NCBI GenBank assembly: GCA_030377945.1
Contig: JAUCGD010000023.1
Span: 1 to 28,984, forward strand
Direction of reading: 5' to 3'
Length of the DNA: 28,984 nt
Origin: Desulfobacterales bacterium HSG17
Lineage (GTDB): Bacteria; Desulfobacterota; Desulfobacteria; Desulfobacterales; Desulfococcaceae
The notes beneath the pieces are model-generated. The model was not told the DNA's origin. It did not search any database and worked only from the letters and a program-made list of their open reading frames with translations. This document shows, one piece after another, positions 11,896 to 20,022 of this stretch (position 1 is the stretch's first letter; the number at the start of each line of letters is the position of its first letter). The position numbers were made by a program, and so were the translations under genes.

Positions 11896-14609
11896 TTCAA
11901 AAATTTATCCAAAGCCTGCCCCAATTCCTGGATGAACTGCGCCTGAGCGGATTTAAAATCGGGGTTCGGGAATATCTGAATGTTCAAAAACTTCTGGTTA
12001 AAATGGCAGAAGCAGGACAACTGCCAGACAATCTTCAAAAGGGCAATCTTCATAAGCTCAGGCCCTTTATTGCATCCATTGTGTGCAGCAATGCAGGGGA
12101 GCAAAAAGAGTTTGGCCTGCGTTTTGAAATCTGGATAACCCGTTTTTATTCAGGGCAGGGTGATTTTTCAGAAAAATTTAAACCTGAAAAACCGGAAAAG
12201 ACAGATGTTGAAAAAGTGCGTTCAAAAGCATGGTACTGGATACCGGTTTTTCTAATTCTTTTGGCTGTGTGTGTTTACTTTTTTCCCGATGTTTTTGTTC
12301 ATGAGCCGGTTGTAAAAGTTTTCCAGGAAAATAATCAAATACTGCAGCCCGGCATTCCAGGCACTTTTCTTTTATGGCTGTCCGGGCTTGCACTTCTTGG
12401 CGTACTTATTCGTGAGTTGTGGATGCGGTATCTGGTTTCACGGGCTTTTCTTACAAGGGTATCTGTTTCCGAACCTGTTGAATCACTCAAGTTTTATGTT
12501 TTGGGCAAGTCTCCTGAGCTTTTTAATTCCATTGGATTTTTAAAAGCTGCCCAGGCATTTCGGAGGCATGTTCAAAAACCGGATTCAGCCATAGATGTAG
12601 AAGCTAGTGTGGAAAAGACCATTAGAAACGGGGGATTTTTTACTCCTGTTTCAGGGCTGCGACAGATTACGCCTGAATACCTGGTATTAATTGACCGCAC
12701 ATCATTCCAGGATCATCAGGCAAGATGGATTGATGCTATGGTAAACCGTCTGGCTGAAAATGATGTATTTATCAAACGCTATTATTTTGACGGAGATCCA
12801 AGAAGCTGTATTCCCCAAAAAGGTAAAATTCAGGCTGTTAATCTTCATGATCTGGCAGAACAGTATCCTGAACACAGGCTTATTATATTTTCAGACGGCG
12901 CAGGTTTTAAAGACCCTTTCAGCGGAGAGACAGTGTCCTGGATTGAACAGTTTTATATCTGGGAAGAGCGTTCAATAATGCTTATTCATGCAGACCGGGA
13001 TTTAAGCCGTCATCCTCTGAAGGATTTTGATTTTATTGTAATGCCTGCCAGAGAAAATAATATGGCAGCCCTGATTGATGCTTTTAACAATGAAGTAATT
13101 AATCCCCGTTTATCCAAAGCTTATGCAAAACCCCTTCCGGCATTTATTTCACATCAATATATCCGGCTTCTTGAGCAGTCGGAACCAAAACCTGAGATTA
13201 TAACAGCAATAAATAATTTGCTTGCAAACTATATTGATGAACCAGGCCGGTTCTGGCTTTGTGCCTGTGCTGTTTATCCTGATATTAACTGGGATTTAAC
13301 ACTTTTTCTTGGTCATATGCTTAAAGATAAAGCAGACCGGGAAATATTTTCCAAAAACAGGCTCATGCTCATGGCCCGTCTTCCCTGGTTTCGTTACGGA
13401 TATATGCCTGACTGGTTTCGGCGTTTCCTGATTAATGAATTAACAGGTGAAAAAGAACAGCAGGTAAGGCAGATTCTTTTTGATTTGCTTCAAGATCACA
13501 AGGATAGACTTGAACCAGGATATATCCCTTTAGAAATAGGAAAGCAGTATGATAAACTCATTCCAAGGATGGCAAAATATCTGCTCAGGCTTGCCCAGGT
13601 AAAATCACCAAAAAGCCGTGTTTTCCATGACAGGATTTTTGTAACCTTTATGCAGGACAGGCTTTCCGTAAGAATTTCGAGAATGGCAGGGAATTTTTTA
13701 AGAGGGCTTAATATTGGGAACCAGGAGGAAGATCAAAGTATAAGGGAAAAACACAGTACAGGAAAAGGAGCATCGGATACAGGGGCGGCAGATCAGGTTA
13801 TTGATAAACTAAGCATGAATTTTGCTTATATTAAACCGGGCACGTTTATGATGGGCAGTCCTGAAGATGAACCTGAAAGAATGGCTGATAGAGAACATTT
13901 GCATAAGGTAACTTTGACAAAAGGGTTTTATATGCAAACAACGGCAGTAACAATAGGGCAGTGGAGAATTTTTGCAGATGATACAGGATATAGGTCACAG
14001 GCTGAGACAGAGGATGGAGCCTATGCCTGGACAGGTGAAGACTGGAAAAAAAACAAAGATGTTTACTGGGACAATCTCGGATTTGAACAGGAGGAAGATC
14101 ATCCTGTCACTTGTGTTTCCTGGAATGATGCACAGGTATTTATAAAATGGATTTCGGAAAAGGATGGAAAAATTTACAGACTGCCAACAGAAGCCGAGTG
14201 GGAATATGCCTGCCGTGCAGGAACAGACACTCCTTTTTCTTTTGGAAAATGTCTTTCCACAGATCAGGCAAACTATGATGGAAATTATCCTCTTGAAGAT
14301 TGTCCCAAAGGTACGTTTCGGGGAAAAACAACCCCGGCAGGAAGTCTTGAAGCCAATGCCTGGGGTTTGTATGATATGCATGGAAATGTTTGGGAGTGGT
14401 GTCAGGATCGGTTTGGGGATTATACATTTGAAGCTATAGACAAGGCTGTTGTAGATCCAGTTGGAGCTATAGAAGGCGATGACCGTGTTGTACGCGGCGG
14501 CAGTTGGGGCAACCGCGCGAGGGACTGCCGTTCTGCCGTGCGCGGCAGGGGCGGGCCGGGCGACCGCTCCGACCTCCTGGGCTTTCGTCTTCTGAGGTCT
14601 TATCCTTAG
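11865..14609 (+). CDS. module 2: CoxE-like/vWA membrane protein with C-terminal FGE-sulfatase (C-type lectin) variable domain
   Basis: The product has 914 residues. Domains: CoxE-like N-terminus (about 10-95), TM1 (about 122-142), TM2 (about 166-186), vWA-like domain (about 270-400) with YLVLIDRTSFQDH in the MIDAS position (D277, T279, S280, partly kept) and the typical LIIFSDG strand (D344), a helical region, and an FGE-sulfatase domain (about 650-914; MMGSPEDEPE, PTEAEWEYACRAG, DMHGNVWEWC). Unlike the paralog it has no third hydrophobic segment before the FGE domain: residues 620-648 are polar (EEDQSIREKHSTGKG...). With N-terminus inside, the FGE domain would be cytoplasmic. FGE catalytic cysteines are not apparent. 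The C-terminal ~45 codons are the second predicted DGR variable region. Start overlaps moxR2. Confidence 0.88.
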   Translation: MVSESERSGLIQKFIQSLPQFLDELRLSGFKIGVREYLNVQKLLVKMAEAGQLPDNLQKGNLHKLRPFIASIVCSNAGEQKEFGLRFEIWITRFYSGQGDFSEKFKPEKPEKTDVEKVRSKAWYWIPVFLILLAVCVYFFPDVFVHEPVVKVFQENNQILQPGIPGTFLLWLSGLALLGVLIRELWMRYLVSRAFLTRVSVSEPVESLKFYVLGKSPELFNSIGFLKAAQAFRRHVQKPDSAIDVEASVEKTIRNGGFFTPVSGLRQITPEYLVLIDRTSFQDHQARWIDAMVNRLAENDVFIKRYYFDGDPRSCIPQKGKIQAVNLHDLAEQYPEHRLIIFSDGAGFKDPFSGETVSWIEQFYIWEERSIMLIHADRDLSRHPLKDFDFIVMPARENNMAALIDAFNNEVINPRLSKAYAKPLPAFISHQYIRLLEQSEPKPEIITAINNLLANYIDEPGRFWLCACAVYPDINWDLTLFLGHMLKDKADREIFSKNRLMLMARLPWFRYGYMPDWFRRFLINELTGEKEQQVRQILFDLLQDHKDRLEPGYIPLEIGKQYDKLIPRMAKYLLRLAQVKSPKSRVFHDRIFVTFMQDRLSVRISRMAGNFLRGLNIGNQEEDQSIREKHSTGKGASDTGAADQVIDKLSMNFAYIKPGTFMMGSPEDEPERMADREHLHKVTLTKGFYMQTTAVTIGQWRIFADDTGYRSQAETEDGAYAWTGEDWKKNKDVYWDNLGFEQEEDHPVTCVSWNDAQVFIKWISEKDGKIYRLPTEAEWEYACRAGTDTPFSFGKCLSTDQANYDGNYPLEDCPKGTFRGKTTPAGSLEANAWGLYDMHGNVWEWCQDRFGDYTFEAIDKAVVDPVGAIEGDDRVVRGGSWGNRARDCRSAVRGRGGPGDRSDLLGFRLLRSYP
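14478..14585 (+). other. predicted DGR variable region, VR2
   Basis: This covers residues 872-907, offset exactly 6185 nt from VR1 with no indels. Invariant blocks (GCG AGG GAC TGC CGT TCT and the following GCC GTG CGC) separate variable NNC codons: GGC, AAC, CGC, GGC, GGC, GAC, TCC, CTC here against GAC, AGC, GGC, AGC, AGC, TAC, AAC, TAC in VR1. All variation is at codon positions 1-2. Confidence 0.8.
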
Positions 14610-14647
14610 CACTTTTACCCTTTTACCCTTTATGATATATGAGCGGA

Positions 14648-14699
14648 GTCTGGCATCATATGCTGGTCCGCGATAGCGGCCAGTCATATGATGCCAGAC
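14648..14699. repeat. hairpin/cruciform with GATA loop downstream of VR2
   Basis: Identical to 8463-8514: 15-bp outer stem, inner GC-rich stem, GATA loop at 14672-14675. Its perfect conservation contrasts with the diverged coding sequence upstream of the variable region. Confidence 0.7.
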
Positions 14700-14752
14700 G
14701 GAGCGACCGATCACTGGGTAACTAAAAAAGCGCCGCAGGCAGCGTACAAATT

Positions 14753-14823
14753 TTGAATCAGGATTTTCAGGATATGATAAGATATCCAGGATATCCTTAA
14801 ACATCCTGGGCATCTTGATTCAA
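14753..14823. repeat. 71-nt imperfect palindrome, copy 2
   Basis: Same CAGGAT/ATCC palindrome as 8568-8638 with one substitution (14809 G). Confidence 0.55.
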
Positions 14824-14826
14824 GCA

Positions 14827-14921
14827 AACGGTAGCGCCGCCCTACGTGGCGGCAACCGGGGCGTATCCTTTTGTTTAAAGGGAATCGTAACCGTGCCGCC
14901 ACGTAGGGCGGCGCTACCGTT
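14827..14921. repeat. 95-bp element with perfect 28-bp inverted repeats
   Basis: The left arm 14827-14854 begins AACGGTAGCGCCGCCCTACG; the right arm 14894-14921 is its exact reverse complement, with about 39 nt between. The first 15 nt (AACGGTAGCGCCGCC) also occur at 8642-8656, directly before the first nuclease stop, and a GTAGCGCCGC piece occurs near 5548. This looks like a REP/MITE-type intergenic element. Confidence 0.6.
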
Positions 14922-14972
14922 ATGGAATGAATCTGAATATGGGAAGATAAATGTGGCAGAGAAGGTAAAAAA

Positions 14973-15791
14973 TTAACAGTCTGAATCCATTTTCTTAAGC
15001 CATTTCACTAATTCTTCTTTTGAAAAATTTTTTAAAACCTCATCAATAGGAATATCTTTCAAACGCTCATCAATACTAGCTTTTTTCATCAGTTCATCAA
15101 TAGAAATTTTTTCCAAAATTTCTTCCACAGAAAATTCGGTAATATGCTCCAGGGCATATTCTTGATAATAATCTTCAACAGTATAAGTCATGGCTATAAC
15201 TCCTTCTGTTTTATATGTATTTAACATTTCAGTCATGATAGAACTGACCTGTGTGCGCCATTTATATTCTGAAAATCCAAATTTAATTGTATCAGGCACA
15301 GCACTGAAAAGATTCCACATGGCATTCTTTTTTTGCTTTGGTACACGGCTGAGGACAATGAGCCTGATATTTTTACTTCCCCATCTTATTTCATATACTC
15401 CGGTACTTACATGTTTCAAAACAGCATATTTTTTAAGATTTTCAGGATATCGGGCACTGACACCGTACAACCTGAAATCATCGGAACCAATAAGTTTTCC
15501 AGATGACGGGCTTATCATTTTCCGATAATTAACATAATGACCTGTAAGTTCATCAAGTGCCCATGCATCAAGAGCCTGTTGATGAGATTTATATGTCAGC
15601 AGATTATATTTCCCCAGGTTTTCAAATCCGTCAGGGATTTGTTCAGGTCGCATTCCCTCATGTTCTTCAATAATAACAACATCCAAAAGCTGTTGTTTCA
15701 TAGATAAATCTTTTTCAAGCTCAACCTTGTAGGCAGTGCCTGAAAAAAAGTCAGTAAGAGTTATTCCGAATAAGCGGTGCCATTTAATCAT
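14973..15791 (-). CDS. module 2: putative PD-(D/E)XK (Rpn-like) nuclease with C-terminal 9-residue repeats
   Basis: The product has 272 residues and is homologous throughout to 8658-9473. It keeps the same core pieces (AYKVELEKDLSMKQQ, LDVVIIEEHEG, NLLTYKSHQQALDAWALDEL), and its C-terminal repeats have drifted (FSVEEILEK, ISIDELMKK, ASIDERLKD, IPIDEVLKN, FSKEELVKW). Maintenance of a convergent copy beside each conflict cassette suggests it belongs to the module, perhaps as effector or mobility nuclease; this is inference. The canonical acidic residue before x-K appears as Thr in both copies, so activity is uncertain. Promoter hexamers are conserved upstream. Confidence 0.72.
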   Translation of the reverse strand: MIKWHRLFGITLTDFFSGTAYKVELEKDLSMKQQLLDVVIIEEHEGMRPEQIPDGFENLGKYNLLTYKSHQQALDAWALDELTGHYVNYRKMISPSSGKLIGSDDFRLYGVSARYPENLKKYAVLKHVSTGVYEIRWGSKNIRLIVLSRVPKQKKNAMWNLFSAVPDTIKFGFSEYKWRTQVSSIMTEMLNTYKTEGVIAMTYTVEDYYQEYALEHITEFSVEEILEKISIDELMKKASIDERLKDIPIDEVLKNFSKEELVKWLKKMDSDC

Positions 15792-15842
15792 GATGTTTTC
15801 AGCCTGTGTGCATGGATGTTTATTTTCTTTTTTACATTCTAT

Positions 15843-15871
15843 ATTTTACAGCATAAAAAGGCAATGTGCAA
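15843..15871 (-). promoter_or_regulatory. candidate promoter of nuclease gene 2
   Basis: - strand TTGCAC, 17-nt spacer, TAAAAT, the same arrangement as upstream of the first nuclease. Confidence 0.5.
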
Positions 15872-15918
15872 GACCATTAAGCGGGCATTTTGTGACCTTT
15901 CTTGCATTATTTAATCAA

Positions 15919-16051
15919 TAGACATTATCGGAAATAAGGATTTCCACCGTAGGGTGTGTTAGGCGATAGCCGTAACACACCGTTATTTTAAGGCTGCGGT
16001 GCGTTACGCTGCGCTAACGCACCCTACAAAAATTATTTCCGATAATGTCTA
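15919..16051 (-). mobile_element. 133-bp MITE-like element, copy 2 (inverted relative to copy 1)
   Basis: Near-perfect terminal inverted repeats (TAGACATTATCGGAAATAA at the left and its reverse complement at the right), TA at both ends, and the internal GTAGGGTG / CACCCTAC core. Its reverse complement aligns with 5578-5706 over the whole length. It sits exactly where similarity between the two nuclease upstream regions ends, at the right edge of the island. Confidence 0.7.
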
Positions 16052-16109
16052 ATATTGATTGGCTATCCACTTAAGCCGCAACACCTTTAAAAATAGGTGT
16101 TGGCAAACC

Positions 16110-16195
16110 GTATCTCCAAAATTTGGAGCATTAACTTTATACTTTTAAATTAGTTGTTAATTCAACACTTTTTATGCTACAAATTATGGAGATAC
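16110..16195. repeat. spaced inverted repeat in the intergenic region before the GT4 gene
   Basis: GTATCTCCAAAATTTG (16110-16125) and CAAATTATGGAGATAC (16180-16195) are complementary at 15 of 16 positions. A nearby AACACC/GGTGTT hairpin lies at about 16080-16101. No gene in 16052-16255; the rest is AT-rich without a clear promoter. Confidence 0.35.
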
Positions 16196-16255
16196 TTCAA
16201 ATTGAGTTTATGCTAACAACCATTTTGGGGATTGCCGGAGTTTAAGGGGGCATCA

Positions 16256-17440
16256 TTGCATAAAATAATCCACATAATAACTCGGCTGGATATGGGCGGT
16301 TCTGCCCAGAACACCTTGCAGACCTGTCTTGGATTAAACAAAGATAAATATGATGTTACCCTGGTTTACGGGCTTTCCCTGGAATCAAAGATGACAGATG
16401 AGGAAATTTTATCTGTTCAAAGGTTAGTTGAATCCGGGAAAAAAAACAGTGTCAGTTTTATCTGCCTTCCTTCCCTGGTTCGTAAAATTGATCCTTTAAA
16501 AGATGCTGCTGCTCTTGTTTTTCTGATTTGTCTTTTATTAAAAAAACGTCCTGAAATTGTCCATACTCATACTTCAAAGGCCGGGATACTGGGCAGGCTT
16601 GCAGCCTGGTTTGCCAGGGTTCCGGTTATTATCCATACTCCCCACGGCCATGTGTTTTACGGCCATTTCAGAGCAAACCTGACCGCATTTTTCCTGATAA
16701 TTGAGAAAATCATGTCATTGATTACCCGCAGGATAATAATGCTGACTAAAGGAGAGAAAAACGACTGCATCAAACTCTGCCTTGCCCCTGTTAAAAAAAT
16801 AATGACCATACACAGCGGGGTTGATATTGATGTATTTGCAGGTTCTGGAACTGATAGAAATAATATAAAAAATCAGCTTGGTCTTGAACCTGATAATATC
16901 GTAATAGGAACGGTTGGCTGGCTCCTTCCCATAAAAGGTCCCAAATATCTTTTAAAAGCCATGTTCAGGGTATGGCAGGATTTTCCTGATGTAAAACTGC
17001 TTTTTGTTGGAAAAGGGGATTTAAGAATTGAGCTTGAAACTGAAGCAATGAAACATGGTGTATTGGATAAAGTTTTTTTTGCAGGATGGCGGGATGATGT
17101 TCATGAAATCATGCATGTTTTTGACATATTTGTCCTGGCCTCTTTAAATGAAGGCATGGGCAGGGTCATTGTTGAGGCTATGGCAGCAGGAAAGCCTGTT
17201 ATTGCAAGCAATACAGGGGGAATTCCCGATCTGCTAAGTCACGGGAAAAACGGACTGCTCGTTCCTCCGGCAGATGCAGATGCTCTGGCACATGCAATTT
17301 TAAACTTGTTATTAAATCCTGAAAAAGCTTTGATTATGGGCTTGAACGGGAAAAGAAAATGCTGGAATTTCAGCCTTGATTTTATGATGGAAAAACTGGA
17401 AAATCTTTATGATGATTTGTTAAAAAAACGGAGAACATGA
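16256..17440 (+). CDS. GT4-family glycosyltransferase
   Basis: The product has about 394 residues: KIIHIITRLDMGGSAQN at the N-terminus, HTHTSKAGILGRLAAW and HTPHGHVFYGHF in the acceptor domain, and the C-terminal donor-binding EGMGRVIVE E-x7-E motif near residue 297 followed by MAAGKPVIASNTGG. Start is taken as TTG 16256 because GGGGG lies five nt before it and the protein then begins right at the first strand; an upstream TTG at 16232 would add eight residues. It opens the downstream polysaccharide cluster and resembles GT4 enzymes that extend the lipid-linked repeat unit. Sugar specificity cannot be read. Confidence 0.93.
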   Translation: MHKIIHIITRLDMGGSAQNTLQTCLGLNKDKYDVTLVYGLSLESKMTDEEILSVQRLVESGKKNSVSFICLPSLVRKIDPLKDAAALVFLICLLLKKRPEIVHTHTSKAGILGRLAAWFARVPVIIHTPHGHVFYGHFRANLTAFFLIIEKIMSLITRRIIMLTKGEKNDCIKLCLAPVKKIMTIHSGVDIDVFAGSGTDRNNIKNQLGLEPDNIVIGTVGWLLPIKGPKYLLKAMFRVWQDFPDVKLLFVGKGDLRIELETEAMKHGVLDKVFFAGWRDDVHEIMHVFDIFVLASLNEGMGRVIVEAMAAGKPVIASNTGGIPDLLSHGKNGLLVPPADADALAHAILNLLLNPEKALIMGLNGKRKCWNFSLDFMMEKLENLYDDLLKKRRT

Positions 17441-17443
17441 TAA

Positions 17444-18184
17444 ATGATAGCTGCAATCCACCAGCCCCAGTATCTCCCCTGGCTCGGATATTTTGATAAA
17501 ATGGACAGGGCCGATGTTTTTTGTTATCTTGATAATGTTCAGTTTAAGAAAAATGAATGGCAGAACAGAAACCGGATAAAAAATTCAAAAGGCTGGCAGT
17601 GGATAACCCTTCCTGTGTGCTACCGTTTCCCTCAGAAGATTAATGATGTTGAAATCAATACTAATGTTAAATGGCAGAGAAAGCATATTCAGGCTTTAAT
17701 AACAAATTACAGCAAAACGCCTTTTTTTGAAAAAGTTCTGTCATTTTTTAAACAGATATATGCAAATGATTATAAATCATTTGCCAGATTGGCCATTTCT
17801 ATTAATGAACAGGTGCGCAGGGAACTTGGGGTTGATACCCATACGTTTAGTGCTTCGGAAATGAATTTAAAAAACGAAAACCCAACAGGGCGGCTTATTG
17901 AAATCTGCAAAAATCTGGGAGCTGACACCTATCTTGCAGGCCAGGACGGGGAAAAATATATGGATATGAAGCTTTTTAAGGAAAAAGGGATTAAGGTTAT
18001 TTTTCAGAGATTTAATCACCCGGTTTATCCCCAGGCTTTTGGAGGTTTTATATCACATCTTTCTGTTGTTGATCTTTTATTTAACTGCGGTGATGAAAGC
18101 ATGGAAATAATCAGAAAATATAATCCTTTACAAGAGGGGTATTATGATAAAAACAAATATTCTGGCCATAGGCGCTCATCCTGA
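17444..18184 (+). CDS. WbqC-family protein
   Basis: The product has 246 residues. The WbqC signature is clear at the N-terminus (IHQPQYLPWLGYFDKM, with DVFCYLDNVQFKKNEWQNRN following) and in TYLAGQDGEKYMD. Family members occur in O-antigen and capsule loci, and some modify sugars or lipids; no reaction can be assigned here. GGAG ten nt upstream supports ATG 17444, three nt after the previous stop. The 3' end overlaps the PIG-L gene by 41 nt, so the two are co-expressed. Confidence 0.9.
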   Translation: MIAAIHQPQYLPWLGYFDKMDRADVFCYLDNVQFKKNEWQNRNRIKNSKGWQWITLPVCYRFPQKINDVEINTNVKWQRKHIQALITNYSKTPFFEKVLSFFKQIYANDYKSFARLAISINEQVRRELGVDTHTFSASEMNLKNENPTGRLIEICKNLGADTYLAGQDGEKYMDMKLFKEKGIKVIFQRFNHPVYPQAFGGFISHLSVVDLLFNCGDESMEIIRKYNPLQEGYYDKNKYSGHRRSS

Positions 18185-18767
18185 TGATATTGAATTCGGG
18201 TGCGGTGGAACCCTGATTAAATTTGCAGAAAAAGGTCACAGATTGTTTATGCTGGTCATGACATATGGCGGTTCAGGTGGGCAAGCCGAGATAAGGACAA
18301 AGGAACAGAAAGATGCCCAGGCTATTATGTGTGTTGAAAATATTTTCTGGGGTGAATATGAAGATACCAAGCTTGAAATTAATAAAGATACTATTATGAC
18401 AATAGAAAATACCATCCAACAGGTTAAGCCCAGTTTTATTTTTTGCAGTTATCCTGAAGATACGCACCAGGATCACCGCCATCTTGCACAGGCAACCATA
18501 TCTGCAACACGCTATGTGCGAAATGTTTTGTTTTATGAAGGACCTACTACCCAGAATTTCACTCCCCAGGTTTATGTTGACATTTCTGCTGTGCTGGAAA
18601 AGAAAATGGATGCACTCAAGGCCCACCGCTCCCAGGTAATGAAAACCAATATTGAAGATCTTTCCATTCTTGAGCTTGCCAGATCAACTGCAAACTTCAG
18701 GGGAATCCAGGGCAGGGTCAAGTATGCTGAAGCCTTTTATTCCCAGAGGCTTTTTATTAATATTTAA
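18144..18767 (+). CDS. PIG-L-family deacetylase
   Basis: The product has 207 residues of the LmbE/PIG-L zinc-dependent N-deacetylase family. The zinc site is visible as AIGAHPDDIEFGCGG (H12, D15) and the later PEDTHQDHRH segment (about residues 105-114). It likely removes an acetyl group from an amino sugar in the polysaccharide precursor or polymer; substrate inferred from context. GAGGGG precedes ATG 18144. Overlap with wbqC and a two-nt gap to the aminotransferase show one operon. Confidence 0.92.
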   Translation: MIKTNILAIGAHPDDIEFGCGGTLIKFAEKGHRLFMLVMTYGGSGGQAEIRTKEQKDAQAIMCVENIFWGEYEDTKLEINKDTIMTIENTIQQVKPSFIFCSYPEDTHQDHRHLAQATISATRYVRNVLFYEGPTTQNFTPQVYVDISAVLEKKMDALKAHRSQVMKTNIEDLSILELARSTANFRGIQGRVKYAEAFYSQRLFINI

Positions 18768-18769
18768 TC

Positions 18770-19846
18770 ATGAAATCTCAATCCTTAAAAAATATCATTC
18801 CCCATTCAAAACCAACACTGGGGCAGGAAGAAATAGAAGCAGTTTCAAAGGTCATTTCTTCAGGTCAAATTGCCCAGGGGGAAGTTACTCTGGAATTTGA
18901 AAGAGCTTTTGCATCTTTTATCGGCTCTCAATATGCTGCCAGTACTAGTTCCGGAACAGCAGCTTTGCATCTTGTGCTTATGGCTATGGGAATAGGGCAG
19001 GGTGATGAGGTTATAATTCCGAGCTATGTATGTACTGCCCTGCTTAATGCTGTGTATTATGTGGGCGCTGTTCCTGTTATTGCTGATATTTGCCCTGAAA
19101 CTTTTAATATCTGCCCTGAACATGTGAAAAAACTTATAACACCTGCTGCACGGGCACTAATTGTTCCCCATATGTTTGGCCTGGCTGCTGATATGGATGT
19201 TTTTCTCAGTTTAGGTGTACCTGTTATTGAAGATTGTGCCCAGGCTGTGGGCAGTTTATATAACAGGGAAAAAAACGGTTCCCTGGGTCATGCGGCAATT
19301 TTTTCATTTTATGCTACTAAAATGATGACAACAGGTGAAGGCGGGATGATTGTTTCCGGTTCCAAATCCTTGATTGAGCGTATTAAAGATCTGAAAAATT
19401 ATGATAACAGGGAAAACAATAAAGTTCGGTATAACTATAAAATGACTGATATGCAGGCTGCTATGGGGCTTGTTCAATTAAAAAAACTGCCGGAATTTAT
19501 TAAACGCAGAAAAGCTGTTGCCTGCTTGTATGATAAAGGTTTTTCCGGTTTTGGTTTACAGATTCCGGCACTTTCTTCAGATCATATTTATTACAGGTAT
19601 GTTATCAGAACAGAAAATAATATTCAGGATTGTATTTTAAAATTAGATAAAAAAGGCATTCACTGTGCCAGACCAGTTTTTCTTCCCATTCACCGATTAC
19701 TAAAATTAAAAGTCCCGCAAAACAGGATTTATAACACTGACAAAGCCTGGAAACAGGCTTTATCAATTCCTGTTTACCCCTCTCTTTTGGATCATGATGT
19801 TGAGAAAGTCATTGAAGCAGTGCTTCAAATCCTTCATAATTATTAG
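18770..19846 (+). CDS. DegT/DnrJ/EryC1-family PLP-dependent sugar aminotransferase
   Basis: The product has 358 residues. It shows the family N-terminus (SKPTLGQEEIEAVSKVISSG), SSGTAALHLVLMAMG, the PLP-ring aspartate in VIEDCAQAVGS (D155) and the Schiff-base lysine in FSFYATKMMTTGEGG (K184). It would transaminate a keto-sugar nucleotide to an amino sugar for repeat-unit synthesis. There is no Shine-Dalgarno, but the start lies two nt after the PIG-L stop, consistent with translational coupling. Length normal. Confidence 0.94.
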   Translation: MKSQSLKNIIPHSKPTLGQEEIEAVSKVISSGQIAQGEVTLEFERAFASFIGSQYAASTSSGTAALHLVLMAMGIGQGDEVIIPSYVCTALLNAVYYVGAVPVIADICPETFNICPEHVKKLITPAARALIVPHMFGLAADMDVFLSLGVPVIEDCAQAVGSLYNREKNGSLGHAAIFSFYATKMMTTGEGGMIVSGSKSLIERIKDLKNYDNRENNKVRYNYKMTDMQAAMGLVQLKKLPEFIKRRKAVACLYDKGFSGFGLQIPALSSDHIYYRYVIRTENNIQDCILKLDKKGIHCARPVFLPIHRLLKLKVPQNRIYNTDKAWKQALSIPVYPSLLDHDVEKVIEAVLQILHNY

Positions 19847-20022
19847 CATATCCCTTGCCTTTAAGTAGGGCAATCCTACGAATGAATACATTCTGCTCCC
19901 CATTGATTAATTAAATTTTCAATGTAATATTAATTAATATGGAATTTTGCCTGGAATGCCCTTCATTTTATGTGTATTTTGTTAATTTCATGATTAAATT
20001 TTATATAAGGCAGGAAATAACA

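Larger units (their letters stand above)
14586..14841 (+). repeat. 256-nt near-identical block downstream of VR2
   Basis: Second copy of 8401-8656 (two substitutions). It carries the invariant 3' end of the gene, the GATA-loop hairpin and the 71-nt palindrome. Similarity stops abruptly at 14842, inside the 28-bp-arm palindrome present only in this copy. Confidence 0.85.

Noticed and set aside
5578..16051. Composite transposon bounded by the two MITE copies
   Set aside because: The copies lie inside module 1 and outside module 2 rather than at both island ends, and no transposase is encoded between them.
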